NCBI GenBank assembly: GCA_903951635.1
Contig: CAJBCV010000022.1
Coordinates: forward strand, 1-51,485
Direction of reading: 5' to 3'
DNA: 51,485 nucleotides
From: an uncultured Planctomycetaceae bacterium
Lineage (GTDB): Bacteria > Planctomycetota > Planctomycetia > Pirellulales > UBA1268
The notes under the pieces are model-generated. The model did no database searches. It worked only from the letters and a program-made list of their open reading frames with translations, and had not been told where the DNA came from. The number at the start of each line of letters is the position of its first letter. Positions within the stretch are counted from its first letter, which is position 1. The translations under genes were made by a program, and so were the position numbers. Shown here in pieces: positions 42,891 through 51,310 of this stretch.

Positions 42891-44099
42891 TCAGCGGTCG
42901 ATCTCCCCCATCACGATGTCGAGGCTCCCCACGATCGCCGGAACGTCGGCGATCAAGCAACCGCGACAGAGTTCGTGGGTCACGGAAAGATTCGAGAAGG
43001 AGCTCGAACGGGCCCGGACCCGCCACGGAATCGACGTGCCGTTACCGATGATGTAAAAGCCCATCTGCCCCTTGGGCGCCTCCGTCTCGAGGTAGGCGTC
43101 ACCGACGGGGAGTTTTTCAGCGAGCTTGAGCGGCTCACCGAGTGGCTCCCGGCAGGCTGCGTAGCGGTCGATCGCCTGACGGATCAGATCCATCGACTGC
43201 ACGACCTCGAGCATCCGGACGAAGAACCGGTGCCAGCAGTCGCCGAGCACGGCCTCCTTCGGCACGGATGGATAGGTGTGGTCGCGGGGATACCGGCCAT
43301 CCTTCTGCACGGCCACCTCGAACGCATACCCGTCGTACATCCCGGTGTAGATGCTCTCACCGTCGCGGCGCATGTCCTGGTCGACGCCACTCCCCCGGAG
43401 CACGGGCCCGCTGCAGCCGTAGTCGATCGCCATGTCACGAGAGAGCACGCCGATCCCGGCCGTCCGCTTCACGAAGATCGCGTTGGTCGTGAGGAGGGCG
43501 TGATATTCCTTGATGATCGGCTCGAACTGATCGAGAAAGGCCTCACACTTCTGCAGCCACCCCGGCGGCAGGTCGGCCGTGGCCCCACCGACCGTGAGGT
43601 AGCTGTAGGTCAGCCGGGCGCCGCAAGCCTCCTCGAAAAGATCGAGGATTTTTTCCCGCTCCCGGAACGCGTAGAGAAACGGGCTGAACGTCCCCAAGTC
43701 GAGGCCATAGGCCCCCATGCCGACGAGGTGACTGGCCACCCGGTTGAGTTCGGCGATCAGCACGCGGAGGTGGCGGGCCTTCTCCCCCACCTCGTGACGC
43801 ATCAGTTTCTCGACGGTCAGGGCCCAGCCGAGATTCATGTTCATTGCCGCCAGGTAATCGAGCCTGTCGGTATAGGGAATCCATTGCCGGGGCGACACGT
43901 TCTCGCCAATCTTCTCGGCACAGCGATGGAGGTAACCGATGTGGGGTTCGGTCTCCGACACGATCTCGCCGTCGGTCCGCAGCACGAGCCTGAGCACGCC
44001 GTGGGTACTCGGGTGCTGCGGCCCCATGTTGACGAGCATCTCGTCGGTGCGGACGTCGAACTCGATGATCCGCGGATCGTCGTCGATGAGATTTGACAT
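42891..44099 (-). CDS. nuoD: NADH-quinone oxidoreductase subunit D
   Basis: A 402-residue NuoD (49-kDa subunit). It has VNMGPQHPSTHGVLRLVL, with the histidines that line the quinone pocket, then EPHIGYLHRCAEKI, AYGLDLGTFSPFLYAFRERE and SVTHELCRGCLIADVPAIVG. The ending SLDIVMGEIDR is typical. It is separate from NuoC, unlike E. coli NuoCD. The ATG at 44099 begins the conserved sequence; the frame open upstream to 44534 overlaps nuoC and is not protein-like. Confidence 0.96.
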   Translation of the reverse strand: MSNLIDDDPRIIEFDVRTDEMLVNMGPQHPSTHGVLRLVLRTDGEIVSETEPHIGYLHRCAEKIGENVSPRQWIPYTDRLDYLAAMNMNLGWALTVEKLMRHEVGEKARHLRVLIAELNRVASHLVGMGAYGLDLGTFSPFLYAFREREKILDLFEEACGARLTYSYLTVGGATADLPPGWLQKCEAFLDQFEPIIKEYHALLTTNAIFVKRTAGIGVLSRDMAIDYGCSGPVLRGSGVDQDMRRDGESIYTGMYDGYAFEVAVQKDGRYPRDHTYPSVPKEAVLGDCWHRFFVRMLEVVQSMDLIRQAIDRYAACREPLGEPLKLAEKLPVGDAYLETEAPKGQMGFYIIGNGTSIPWRVRARSSSFSNLSVTHELCRGCLIADVPAIVGSLDIVMGEIDR

Positions 44100-44170
44100 G
44101 GAGGTTGGCTGCGGAAGGGGCAGAAGAAAAAGAGGTTTACGAACACAGCCCGCGGCGAGACGGGAAGGAA

Positions 44171-44701
44171 TCAGCGGCCACGGATGCCGTGGTAATCCAA
44201 GGGCATCTCGTAATCCTTGCGGAGCGGATACCCGACCCAATCCTCGGGGCAGAGGATTCGGCGCAGGTCGGGATGGCCAGTGAACATCACACCGGAAAGA
44301 TCGTAGACCTCCCGCTCGTGCCAGTCGGCGGTACGCCACACCCCTGTCACGCTCGGCAACTCCGGGAGATGGCCGGCCACATCGCCGCTCCACCGCGGCA
44401 ACTTGACCTTGAGGACGAGGCTCGCGCGGGCCGGCGTACTCCAAAGGTGGTAGACCATCTCGAGATGGGGTTGCCACGTCACCTTGGCGGCCTTCTTGGG
44501 ATCTGGCTCGAACCAATCGACGGCCGTGATGCACTGAAGCGCGTCAAAGCGAGGCTCGCCGGCGGTTTTCAACCACTGGCAGACATCGGCGATCCGGGCC
44601 GGCGCGATCTCGATCCAAGGGTCGATCGCCTCGAGTTGGCTTCCGACCACGGCACCGGGACAAGCGGCCTCGATCGATTCAAGAAAACCAGGGCCTCTCA
44701 T
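44171..44701 (-). CDS. nuoC: NADH-quinone oxidoreductase subunit C
   Basis: A 176-residue NuoC (30-kDa subunit). The C-terminal signature is complete: ADWHEREVYDLSGVMFTGHP, DLRRIL and DWVGYPLRKDYEMPL. The ATG at 44701 is preferred over the GTG at 44707 because a GGAG-rich stretch lies at a suitable distance. It is followed 71 bases later by nuoD. nuoB, which normally lies between nuoA and nuoC, is absent; the gap to nuoA is only 72 bases. Confidence 0.94.
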   Translation of the reverse strand: MRGPGFLESIEAACPGAVVGSQLEAIDPWIEIAPARIADVCQWLKTAGEPRFDALQCITAVDWFEPDPKKAAKVTWQPHLEMVYHLWSTPARASLVLKVKLPRWSGDVAGHLPELPSVTGVWRTADWHEREVYDLSGVMFTGHPDLRRILCPEDWVGYPLRKDYEMPLDYHGIRGR

Positions 44702-44773
44702 CGACACCTCTCCTCTCGTTCAGTCCAAGGTCCACCTGCCGGCGACGAGGCCTCGAGGGCCACCCGCCAAGCG

Positions 44774-45439
44774 TCACCGTCCAGACGCGGCCCCTCGTTC
44801 GTTCGACGTCGCCCGCACCCAGTCGAGATCGCCGCGATTCCAGACATAGGCGAAGCCGACCAACAGCACCGCGAAAAACGTCACCATGTCGGCGACGGCC
44901 AACCGGGCAAGCAAGCCTCCGGCCCGGGAGACATCCCGCTCGGCCGAGGCCTTTCCCCGCTCGACCACGGCGACGCCGGGTTCCGCTCGGGCAGGATCTG
45001 AGGCAGGATCGACAGATGACGACGAAGGAATGACCGCCGCCGAGAAGTCGGGCAAAACGGGGTGCTCGAGCCCCAACTCCCGGAGCACGCCGGCAGCGGC
45101 GGGCGTCAGCGTCATGCCGTCAGCCTGCACCGTCTGCAGAGCCGGATCGGCCAACTGCGTGGCCTTGCCGAACACGGTCGCCCAAGGAAAAAACAGCGCC
45201 ACTTCGACGTCGAAAATGATGAACAGCAAGGCCACGACGTAGAACCGAAGATCGAACTGCACGAAACTCGACCCGATCGCCGGTTCGCCGCACTCGTAGA
45301 CCTCGAGTTTCTCGGCGTTGGGCATCCGGGGACGGACGAGCCACCCGACGAGCAGATTGACCGCCAGAAAGGCGCCACCGATCGCCACGAACAGCGCTAC
45401 GAAGCCGGCCAGAATCGTTGGGTCGAGAAAGGAGGGCAT
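44774..45439 (-). CDS. nuoA: NADH-quinone oxidoreductase subunit A with long extra loop
   Basis: A 221-residue NuoA; the family is usually 120-150. TM1 lies at about 9-35. The conserved loop EKLEVYECGEPAIGSSFVQF (Cys 50) is followed by RFYVVALLFIIFDVEVALFF (TM2) and DMVTFFAVLLVGFAYVW (TM3). Between TM2 and TM3, at about residues 92-180, is an insertion of some 85 residues rich in Ala, Val, Ser and charged residues. The ATG at 45439 starts the conserved N-terminus; an open frame to 45580 was rejected. nuoC follows on the same strand, and nuoI ends 237 bases upstream. Confidence 0.93.
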   Translation of the reverse strand: MPSFLDPTILAGFVALFVAIGGAFLAVNLLVGWLVRPRMPNAEKLEVYECGEPAIGSSFVQFDLRFYVVALLFIIFDVEVALFFPWATVFGKATQLADPALQTVQADGMTLTPAAAGVLRELGLEHPVLPDFSAAVIPSSSSVDPASDPARAEPGVAVVERGKASAERDVSRAGGLLARLAVADMVTFFAVLLVGFAYVWNRGDLDWVRATSNERGAASGR

Positions 45440-45676
45440 GGGAGTTGACTCGAGGCGGAGTTTCGGCGGATGACAATCCGGGGGAAGCAGGAACGGGAAC
45501 CGCAAGGGACGGGGACCGAACGGGGCTTTTTTTGGCTCCCAGGGGACTGAAACGACGGGAAACACTGGTCTCCCCGGCATGCCTCGTGACCGATCCGGGA
45601 AGGCTGCGGAGTGGCATTCCCCGCCAAGGGGAGGCGAGAGCGGCCTCCGAGCCGTTATCGGCTCCAGCCGGAACGC

Positions 45677-46204
45677 TTACTGATTAGGCCCCCCATGGAC
45701 GGGATCGACGATGACCTTCGAAGCCGCCACCGCGGTGGGGTTGAGCGTCGACCGCCCCCAGGCGACATCGACGGGAAGGCGAGCGAAGTCGACGATCGTT
45801 CCGTCGCGGCTGTAGCAACTCAGGTCGAGGGTCGACCCCATGAAAATGCAATCGACCGGGCATGGCTCGACGCACAGAGCGCAAAACATGCACTTCGAGT
45901 AGTCGATGGTGAATCCACTGACCTGAAATCCCTTGCCTCCGGTGACCCGCTCCTTGCCGATATAGATGCAATCAACAGGACAGGCCTTCGCGCACTGATC
46001 GCACGCGATACAGGTCGTGAGGTCGTAGCGATGAAATCCCCGATAGCGGGCCGCAACGGGGGCGGGGAGTTCCGGGTATTCGAAGTGCTCGGTGAAGGTA
46101 CGACGCTTTTGATCGTAGGTGCTGCTAAACACCCGGAGCGTGACGAGCATGCCCTGCACCACCGTGGCGACGGCCGTGTAGACGTTACGGAACCACTCGG
46201 TCAT
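45677..46204 (-). CDS. nuoI: NADH-quinone oxidoreductase subunit I (two 4Fe-4S ferredoxin)
   Basis: A 175-residue NuoI. Two 4Fe-4S motifs are visible, CIACDQCAKACPVDC and CMFCALCVEPCPVDC, with the linker GFTIDYSK between them. The N-terminus (VVQGMLVTLRVFSSTYDQKR) and FEYPELPAPVAARYRGFHRY are typical. It carries clusters N6a and N6b to NuoB. The ATG at 46204 begins the amphipathic helix of the family; frames open to 46420 are not protein-like. It is the first gene of the cluster, an unusual position. Confidence 0.93.
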   Translation of the reverse strand: MTEWFRNVYTAVATVVQGMLVTLRVFSSTYDQKRRTFTEHFEYPELPAPVAARYRGFHRYDLTTCIACDQCAKACPVDCIYIGKERVTGGKGFQVSGFTIDYSKCMFCALCVEPCPVDCIFMGSTLDLSCYSRDGTIVDFARLPVDVAWGRSTLNPTAVAASKVIVDPVHGGPNQ

Positions 46205-46634
46205 GAGAGACCCACCGCTGGGGGGATAGGCGGACACGCCGCCGGAGGGCTGGACTGCAGGGAAGCACTTGGCGAACGGGTTCGTTCGAGGCCCTCGGAC
46301 AAAATAGCCGAGGACTTCCTCCGTCGATGGTGTTTCCGCCGGGATCGCCAATGGGGTGAGTATAGGAGGGCCAGTGATCCTCACAAGCCGCGACCACCAC
46401 GCCCCCGGCTTCCGTCGCAAAAGTCTGCCTCAGGCCGCCGGCCAAAAGGGATCGGTGAGACGTCATGGCATCGGCTCAGCCCCGAGCACTGGCGGAGCAG
46501 GGCTCCGGGGTCCTGCGGAGGGAACCCGCCAGAATCCCAACTGTCCACCGGCTTTTTTCAGCCGGCGAGCCGTTGACCGGATTGGAGGATCAGGGCGAAG
46601 TGGCAAAACGAGGGCCTGGAAGACGTCGGGCAAC

Positions 46635-46662
46635 TTGACGAATTGGCGGAAACATTTACAAA
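46635..46662 (+). promoter_or_regulatory. Possible sigma-70-type promoter for the second csrA
   Basis: TTGACG (46635-46640), a 16-base spacer and TACAAA (46657-46662) in the most AT-rich part of the gap. It matches the -35 consensus at five of six and the -10 at four of six positions, and would give a leader of about 130 bases. Confidence 0.45.
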
Positions 46663-46691
46663 TACTTGGTTTGAATCGAGTGAATCCCTTC

Positions 46692-46712
46692 CCCGCTGGT
46701 CCACCCAGCGGG
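46692..46712 (+). other. Hairpin in the leader of the second csrA
   Basis: A perfect 8-bp stem CCCGCTGG / CCAGCGGG with a 5-base loop (46700-46704). If the promoter at 46635 is real, it lies in the 5' UTR. A GGA follows at the stem base and others occur near the ribosome-binding site, which CsrA could bind for autoregulation. This is inference. Confidence 0.5.
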
Positions 46713-46799
46713 ACCGGCGTTCGTTCGCGGTGACACGCCCGTCAACGGCTTGCGTCTCCGCAGGAACGGCATCCGCCACCACAGTGTTGAGGAAGGCCC

Positions 46800-47090
46800 A
46801 TGCTTGTCCTGTCGCGGAAGAAGGACGAGAGCATCGTCATCAACAACGACATCACGATCGTGGTGGTGGAAATCCGTGGGGATAAGGTGCGTCTCGGGGT
46901 CGAGGCTCCCAAAGAGGTGCCCGTCCATCGCCAGGAAGTCTTCGAGGCGATCGCCCGGGGGGATGACGTTCTTCTCCCTGAGCCCGATTCACAACCGCTC
47001 GGCCGCCCGGAGGTCGTGGAGCGGGTCGCGGAGCCACGCGGTGGCTCCGATCACTCCCCCGAAGACCTCGGATCCGCCCCGCTTCCCTGA
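46800..47090 (+). CDS. csrA: Carbon storage regulator CsrA, second copy
   Basis: A 96-residue CsrA paralog. It has MLVLSRKKDESIVINNDITI, GDKVRLGVEAPKEVPVHRQE and a polar 40-residue tail. It differs from the first copy in the loop (INND for IGDN) and in having a longer acidic tail, so the two are not recent duplicates. GAGGAAGG at 46789-46796 precedes the ATG and itself contains GGA, a possible autoregulatory site. It is not linked to fliW; its neighbours are nuoI (divergent) and tRNA-Glu. Confidence 0.94.
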   Translation: MLVLSRKKDESIVINNDITIVVVEIRGDKVRLGVEAPKEVPVHRQEVFEAIARGDDVLLPEPDSQPLGRPEVVERVAEPRGGSDHSPEDLGSAPLP

Positions 47091-47214
47091 CCGCTCGGCC
47101 CCTCGACCTTTCGCCCACCTCACGGGGCACCGGGCCGGCCGGGGTGTTGACGCGATTTCAATCACCGTTGCTATGCTCTTCGAGAACTGGTATTCCGTCC
47201 GCGCCGCATTGCCC

Positions 47215-47287
47215 GGCCCCATCGTCTAGAGGCCTAGGACACGGGCCTTTCAAGCCTGCAACCGGGGTTCGAATCCCCGTGGGGTCA
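47215..47287 (+). tRNA. tRNA-Glu (anticodon UUC)
   Basis: A 73-base cloverleaf. The acceptor stem GGCCCCA (47215-47221) pairs with TGGGGTC (47280-47286, one G-U), and the discriminator is A47287. Anticodon stem CGGGC/GCCTG encloses loop CTTTCAA, with anticodon TTC at 47249-47251. The T arm is CGGGG-TTCGAAT-CCCCG. No CCA is encoded. Confidence 0.97.
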
Positions 47288-47323
47288 TTTTTGCGGCGCG
47301 GGCGGAAGCCAGGAGAGTCGGCA

Positions 47324-47345
47324 TCGACCGACCCGAATCGGTCGA
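47324..47345. other. Hairpin between tRNA-Glu and ferrochelatase gene
   Basis: A perfect 8-bp stem TCGACCGA / TCGGTCGA with a 6-base loop, in the 222-base gap. No T-run follows on the plus strand, so it may be a leader structure or processing signal and not a terminator. Confidence 0.4.
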
Positions 47346-47509
47346 CTCCCAGGTCGTCCATCGGGAGCGTGCCTCGACCCTTTGGCCCCGCAGCAAGGGG
47401 CGCCTTTCCGCCCCTCATTCGGGCGGTCCGCTCGTTCTTGTCGCCCCTCTTTTCGCCCTTCTTGGCACCCCGGAGATCATGGCCGCGACCTGCGTCGTGA
47501 GCCACAACC

Positions 47510-48589
47510 ATGGCAGGCATTTACGACGCGGTTCTTCTGGTCTCGTTCGGCGGCCCCGATGGCCCCGATGACGTGATGCCATTTCTGGAGAATGTGCTTC
47601 GCGGCCGGAACGTCCCGCGGGAGCGGATGCTCGAGGTGGCGGAACACTACCACCACTTCGGTGGACGCAGTCCGATCAACGGACAGAACCTCGCCCTCCT
47701 CGAGGCCCTCCGGAAAGAGTTGGCTGAACACGGCCCCGATCTCCCCGTGTATTGGGGCAACCGGAACTGGCACCCCCTCCTCACCGACACGCTCCGTGAG
47801 ATGGCCGACGCCGGCATTCGACGCGTGGCGGCGTTTGTCACCAGTGCCTACAGCAGCTATTCCGGCTGCCGCCAATACCGCGAAAATATCGCTGCGGCGT
47901 TGGCCCCACTGGGTGACCGGGCCCCACAGGTCGACAAACTCCGGGTGTTCTTCAATCACCCGGGATTCGTCGGGCCGATGGCCACCAACCTCGCCCGGAG
48001 CTTGGCGGAGTTTCCTGCCGACAAGCGTGCCACGACGCCGGTGTTGTTTACGGCCCACAGTATCCCTGTCTCGATGGCCGACTCCTGCCGTTATCTGCTT
48101 CAGCTCCGCGAAGCGAGCCGACTCGTGGCGGCCGAAGCTGGCGTGCCAGAATGGGAACTGGTCTTCCAGAGCCGTAGCGGCCCCCCCACGCAGCCGTGGC
48201 TCGAGCCGGACGTGTGCGACCGCATCCGCGAGCTCCATGCGGCGGGGCACGACCGGGTGGTGGTGGCGCCGATCGGCTTCATCTCCGACCACATGGAAGT
48301 CCTCTACGATCTCGACACGGAAGCCTCCGACCTGTGCCGGAGCCTCGGAATGCAGTTCGCGCGGGTGGCGACGGTCGGCACGGCCCCCGCGTTCGTGGCG
48401 ATGATCCGCGACCTCGTCGCCGAACGGCACGAGGCCTCGCCCGACCGACTCGCCATCGGCGGCATGCCGGCGAGCCACGACGTCTGCCCGCTCGACTGCT
48501 GCCCGGCCCCCCAGCGTCCGGGCCCTCCTGCCGGCCCCGGTGGCCCGGGTGGACGCCCCGGCCCCGCCCCCACGGGGCAGCCCCGATGA
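47510..48589 (+). CDS. hemH: Ferrochelatase, actinobacterial/coproporphyrin type
   Basis: A 359-residue ferrochelatase, inserting Fe2+ into a porphyrin. The start [20 protein letters not shown] and the block [16 protein letters not shown] resemble actinobacterial (CpfC-type) enzymes more than E. coli HemH. The metal-site His is in [12 protein letters not shown] and the acidic partner in [14 protein letters not shown]. Near the C-terminus [11 protein letters not shown] gives three clustered Cys, as in ferrochelatases that carry a 2Fe-2S cluster, followed by a Pro/Gly-rich tail. Whether it acts on coproporphyrin or protoporphyrin depends on HemQ/HemY partners not seen here. It overlaps the next gene in ATGA. 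Confidence 0.92.
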   Translation: MAGIYDAVLLVSFGGPDGPDDVMPFLENVLRGRNVPRERMLEVAEHYHHFGGRSPINGQNLALLEALRKELAEHGPDLPVYWGNRNWHPLLTDTLREMADAGIRRVAAFVTSAYSSYSGCRQYRENIAAALAPLGDRAPQVDKLRVFFNHPGFVGPMATNLARSLAEFPADKRATTPVLFTAHSIPVSMADSCRYLLQLREASRLVAAEAGVPEWELVFQSRSGPPTQPWLEPDVCDRIRELHAAGHDRVVVAPIGFISDHMEVLYDLDTEASDLCRSLGMQFARVATVGTAPAFVAMIRDLVAERHEASPDRLAIGGMPASHDVCPLDCCPAPQRPGPPAGPGGPGGRPGPAPTGQPR

Positions 48590-49257
48590 CCAGCCACCCC
48601 CAGCCGGGTGGCACCGCGGACGCCTCGCCGAGAGGGCGCGAGTGCGTAGCGCTCGTCCACGGATTCCTCGCCAACAGCATGATGCTCGCGGTGCTCGCCC
48701 ACCGACTTCGCCGCCACGGCTACCGGACCGAGCCGTGGGGCTACCGGAACATGTGCTGTTCTCTGCTCGTTCACGCCGATCGCTTTGCAGACGTCCTGCG
48801 CACGCTCGATGCCGCCCCGACCATCGACACGCTCCACCTCGTCACCCACAGCATGGGGTGCATCATCGCCAGGGCGGCCCTCGACCGATTCCGCCCCACA
48901 AAGCTCGGCCGCTTCGTCATGCTCGCGCCCCCCAACCGAGGATCCTTCGTGGCCACGGCGGCGGCCGGTACCTTCGGCAGGATTTTTCGGCCGGTGGTGG
49001 AACTCTCGACCGCCGAGGACAGCCTCGTGAACTCCCTCCCCATGCCGCAGGGAGTCGATCTCGGGGTGATTACCGCCGGCCGCGATGCGATCATCGCCCC
49101 GGAAAGCACGCGCCCCGACAGCCCCCATGACCACGCCACGGTCCACTGCCTCCACTCGAGCCTGCTGTTCCGTCGGGATGCCGCCGAACTCGTGGCTGCA
49201 TTCCTCCGGGACGCTCGCTTCCCCGATGCCTCGACGCCGCCAGGGAGCGGGCACTGA
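48586..49257 (+). CDS. Alpha/beta hydrolase (lipase-like)
   Basis: A 223-residue alpha/beta hydrolase. It has [18 protein letters not shown] (oxyanion HG motif) and the nucleophile elbow [12 protein letters not shown], where Ser is flanked as THSMG in place of the common GHSMG. A late acidic residue and the His in [10 protein letters not shown] could complete the triad. It resembles small cytoplasmic lipase/esterase-like proteins; the substrate is unknown. The ATG at 48586 overlaps the hemH stop by four bases, so the two are translationally coupled, and an aldo/keto reductase gene follows after four bases. Confidence 0.83.
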   Translation: MTSHPQPGGTADASPRGRECVALVHGFLANSMMLAVLAHRLRRHGYRTEPWGYRNMCCSLLVHADRFADVLRTLDAAPTIDTLHLVTHSMGCIIARAALDRFRPTKLGRFVMLAPPNRGSFVATAAAGTFGRIFRPVVELSTAEDSLVNSLPMPQGVDLGVITAGRDAIIAPESTRPDSPHDHATVHCLHSSLLFRRDAAELVAAFLRDARFPDASTPPGSGH

Positions 49258-49261
49258 AAGG

Positions 49262-50248
49262 ATGTTTGAGACGATGGACGCGAGCCTCCGCCCGCTCGGC
49301 CGCAGCGGGCTCCACATCCCCCCCTTCGGCCTCGGCTGCTGGCCGATCGCCGGAATGACGCGCGAAGGAATCACCCGCGAAACCGCCGTCGCCACGGTGT
49401 CCGCGGCGCTCGAGGCCGGCATCCACCACCTCGACACGGCGTACTGCTACGGCGCGGAGGGGGAGAGCGAGAAGGCGATCGCCGCAGCGATCGGCGATAA
49501 AAAGCGTGCCGAGCTGTTCCTGGCCAGCAAGTGCGGGATCCACTGGGAACCGGGGCGGGTCCAATGCGTCGACGGACGTCCGGAACGACTCCGGCAGGAA
49601 GTCGAGGAAAGCCTCCGCAGGCTCGACACCGACCATCTCGATCTCCTCTATCTGCACGCCCCGGATCCGCGCGTCCGGCTCGAAGACTCGATGGCCGAAC
49701 TCGCTCGCCTCCAGGCCGAGGGGCTCGCCCGAGCCATCGGCGTGTCGAATGTCTCGCTCGAGCAACTCCGTATCGCGGCGCAGGCGTGCCCCCTCTCCGC
49801 CTGCCAACTCCCTTACAACATGCTGCAACGCGAGATCGAACACGACATCGTGCCCTGGTGCCGCGACCAGGGAGTGGCGATCGTGGCCTACTGGCCGCTC
49901 ATGAAGGGACTGCTGGCTGGCGACATGCCCCGCGACCGCACCTTCCCCACGAGCGACAGCCGGCACAAATACCCGATGTTCAAAGGGGAGGAGTTCCAGC
50001 GGAATCTCGACTTTGTCGAGGTCGTTCGAGGGCAGGCTCAGCGGCTGAATCGGCCACTCCCCGACCTCGTGCTCGCCTGGACCGCCCAACAACCGGGAAT
50101 CACGAGCGTGCTCTTCGGGGCGACCTCCCCCGAACAGGCTCGACTCAACGCAGCGGCGCGGAGTTGTGAACTCGACGATCAAGCCCATCGGGCAATCGTC
50201 GCCGGAATCGCCGCCCGCGGCACAGTGGCTGGCAGGCGCCCCGTCTGA
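49262..50248 (+). CDS. Aldo/keto reductase
   Basis: A 328-residue NADPH-dependent aldo/keto reductase. The (beta/alpha)8 barrel has catalytic Asp and Tyr in HHLDTAYCYG, Lys in FLASKCG and His in LLYLHAPDP. It also has AIGVSNVSLEQL and the cofactor-binding end SVLFGATSPEQARLNA. It reduces a carbonyl substrate that cannot be specified. The ATG at 49262 sits directly after AAAGG; an in-frame ATG at 49274 has better spacing and is a fair alternative. It forms the third gene of a unit with hemH and the hydrolase. Confidence 0.9.
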   Translation: MFETMDASLRPLGRSGLHIPPFGLGCWPIAGMTREGITRETAVATVSAALEAGIHHLDTAYCYGAEGESEKAIAAAIGDKKRAELFLASKCGIHWEPGRVQCVDGRPERLRQEVEESLRRLDTDHLDLLYLHAPDPRVRLEDSMAELARLQAEGLARAIGVSNVSLEQLRIAAQACPLSACQLPYNMLQREIEHDIVPWCRDQGVAIVAYWPLMKGLLAGDMPRDRTFPTSDSRHKYPMFKGEEFQRNLDFVEVVRGQAQRLNRPLPDLVLAWTAQQPGITSVLFGATSPEQARLNAAARSCELDDQAHRAIVAGIAARGTVAGRRPV

Positions 50249-50461
50249 GCCGCCGCCCCCCGCCAGGTTTCGGCATGGGCGAAGGTCCGTTACCCCGACC
50301 ACGCTCGCCCCGATTCAGAGCTATGACCGAAACCGCGCAGCATAGTCTCGCAGACACACTTACAAAGGCTCGGACTACTTCCGCTCGACAACGAGACCAT
50401 GCTTGAGCATCAAGGTGATAAAGCAACGTCTTTTCTGTAAATCGCGTTTTTCAGAGGTGGG
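50249..50461. other. Gap between the aldo/keto reductase and the IS256 remnant
   Basis: 213 bases. The part from about 50320 on is less GC-rich than its surroundings. The segment TTTTCTGTAAATCG (50431-50444), read on the opposite strand, resembles the end sequence seen in IS256-type elements. No gene was accepted. Confidence 0.4.
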
Positions 50462-51240
50462 TCACCTGGCTTCCATGGTCAGGTAGGCACGTTCAGTTTC
50501 CCAGTCATCGCTGATTTCGGAGAGGACTGCAGAGGCAAGGCGCAGGAGCGAGGCCTCGTTGGGGAAGATCGTGGCGACACGGGTGCGCCGCTTGATTTCC
50601 TTGTTGAGTCGCTCAAGGCCGTTGGTCGTGCGGAGGCGTCGCCGATGGCCGGCAGGGACACGGAGGACCGTGAGGGCCTCCGGAAGATTTGCCTCGATCC
50701 AGTCGGCGAGCTGCGGTGCGGCTTTCCGATAGCGGGCGACTACGTCCTGGATTCGCCGATGAGCCTCAGCCGAGTCATCGGCGTCGAAGACGCGGCGGAG
50801 GTCGGCCGCGACCTCCGCCTTCATGGCCATCTTCGGGACGTGGGCCATCGCGTTCTGCATGACATGAAATTGGCAGCGTTGCCACGGCACGCCGGGCAGC
50901 ACAGCTTCTCTGGCAGCCCGGAGACCGGAGTGGTCATCGCTGACGACGAGCGCCACCCCGAGCATGCCTCGGGCACGGAGCGACTCGAGAAACTGCCGCC
51001 AGTGGACCTCGGCTTCGCTCAGGGCGACGCTACATCCGAGGATCGACCGCTTGCCGTCGGGGCCGACACCGATCGCCGTGAGGAGGGCACAGGACACGAC
51101 CGTGCCATCAATTCGCACCTTCTCGTACCGGGCATCAAGGATGAGGTAGGTGACTTCGCCGAGGGGACGGTTTCGCCAGGCGTCGAGCTGCTCGTCGAGC
51201 TCGGCGGCGGCGCGGCTGACTTGCGTCGAGGGTGAGCGCC
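50425..51240 (-). mobile_element. IS256-family insertion sequence remnant
   Basis: Defined by the transposase remnant at 50462-51240 and by a candidate left end at about 50425-50445. The right end and the N-terminal third of the transposase are missing at about 51240, where homology to the family stops abruptly. No target-site duplication was recognised. Both boundaries are approximate. Confidence 0.55.
50462..51240 (-). pseudogene. IS256-family (Mutator) transposase, N-terminally truncated
   Basis: The remaining frame encodes the catalytic half of an IS256-type transposase. It reads SPSTQVSRAAAELDEQLDAW (from about 51235) and ILDARYEKVRIDG, where the first DDE Asp sits in LDARYEK. It continues with VVSDDHSGLRAA (second Asp), WQRCQFHVMQNAM and TTNGLERLNKEIKRRTRV (Glu). 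The last residues are typical. Full-length relatives have about 400 residues; about 150 are missing. Before SPST the frame becomes Gly/Arg-rich and reaches a stop at 51311-51313 without a start, and the first possible start (GTG 51118) lies inside the catalytic domain. It is therefore probably inactive. Confidence 0.85.
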
Positions 51241-51310
51241 CACCACCGCCATCCCCTTTTGGCAGTCGCTGGCGTGGCGTGAGCCGGTGAGAAGAGCCGC
51301 CAGGGGCGGC

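Larger units (their letters stand above)
46205..46799. other. 595-base divergent region between nuoI and second csrA
   Basis: Holds the promoter side of the nuo cluster (leftward) and of csrA (rightward). A possible promoter (46635-46662) and a stable hairpin (46692-46712) lie on the csrA side and are listed separately. The stretch around 46630-46680 is clearly more AT-rich than its surroundings. Coding frames crossing the region lack protein character. Confidence 0.5.

Noticed and set aside
42891-44534. nuoD extended upstream to 44534
   Set aside because: The extra 145 codons overlap nuoC and read as Arg/Pro-rich nonsense.
44702-44773. Space between nuoC and nuoA checked for nuoB
   Set aside because: Only 72 bases, with no CxxC or 4Fe-4S motif in any frame.
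50349-50461. Short minus-strand frame ending near 50350 next to the transposase
   Set aside because: Too short and of unclear start; more likely the noncoding end of the IS element.
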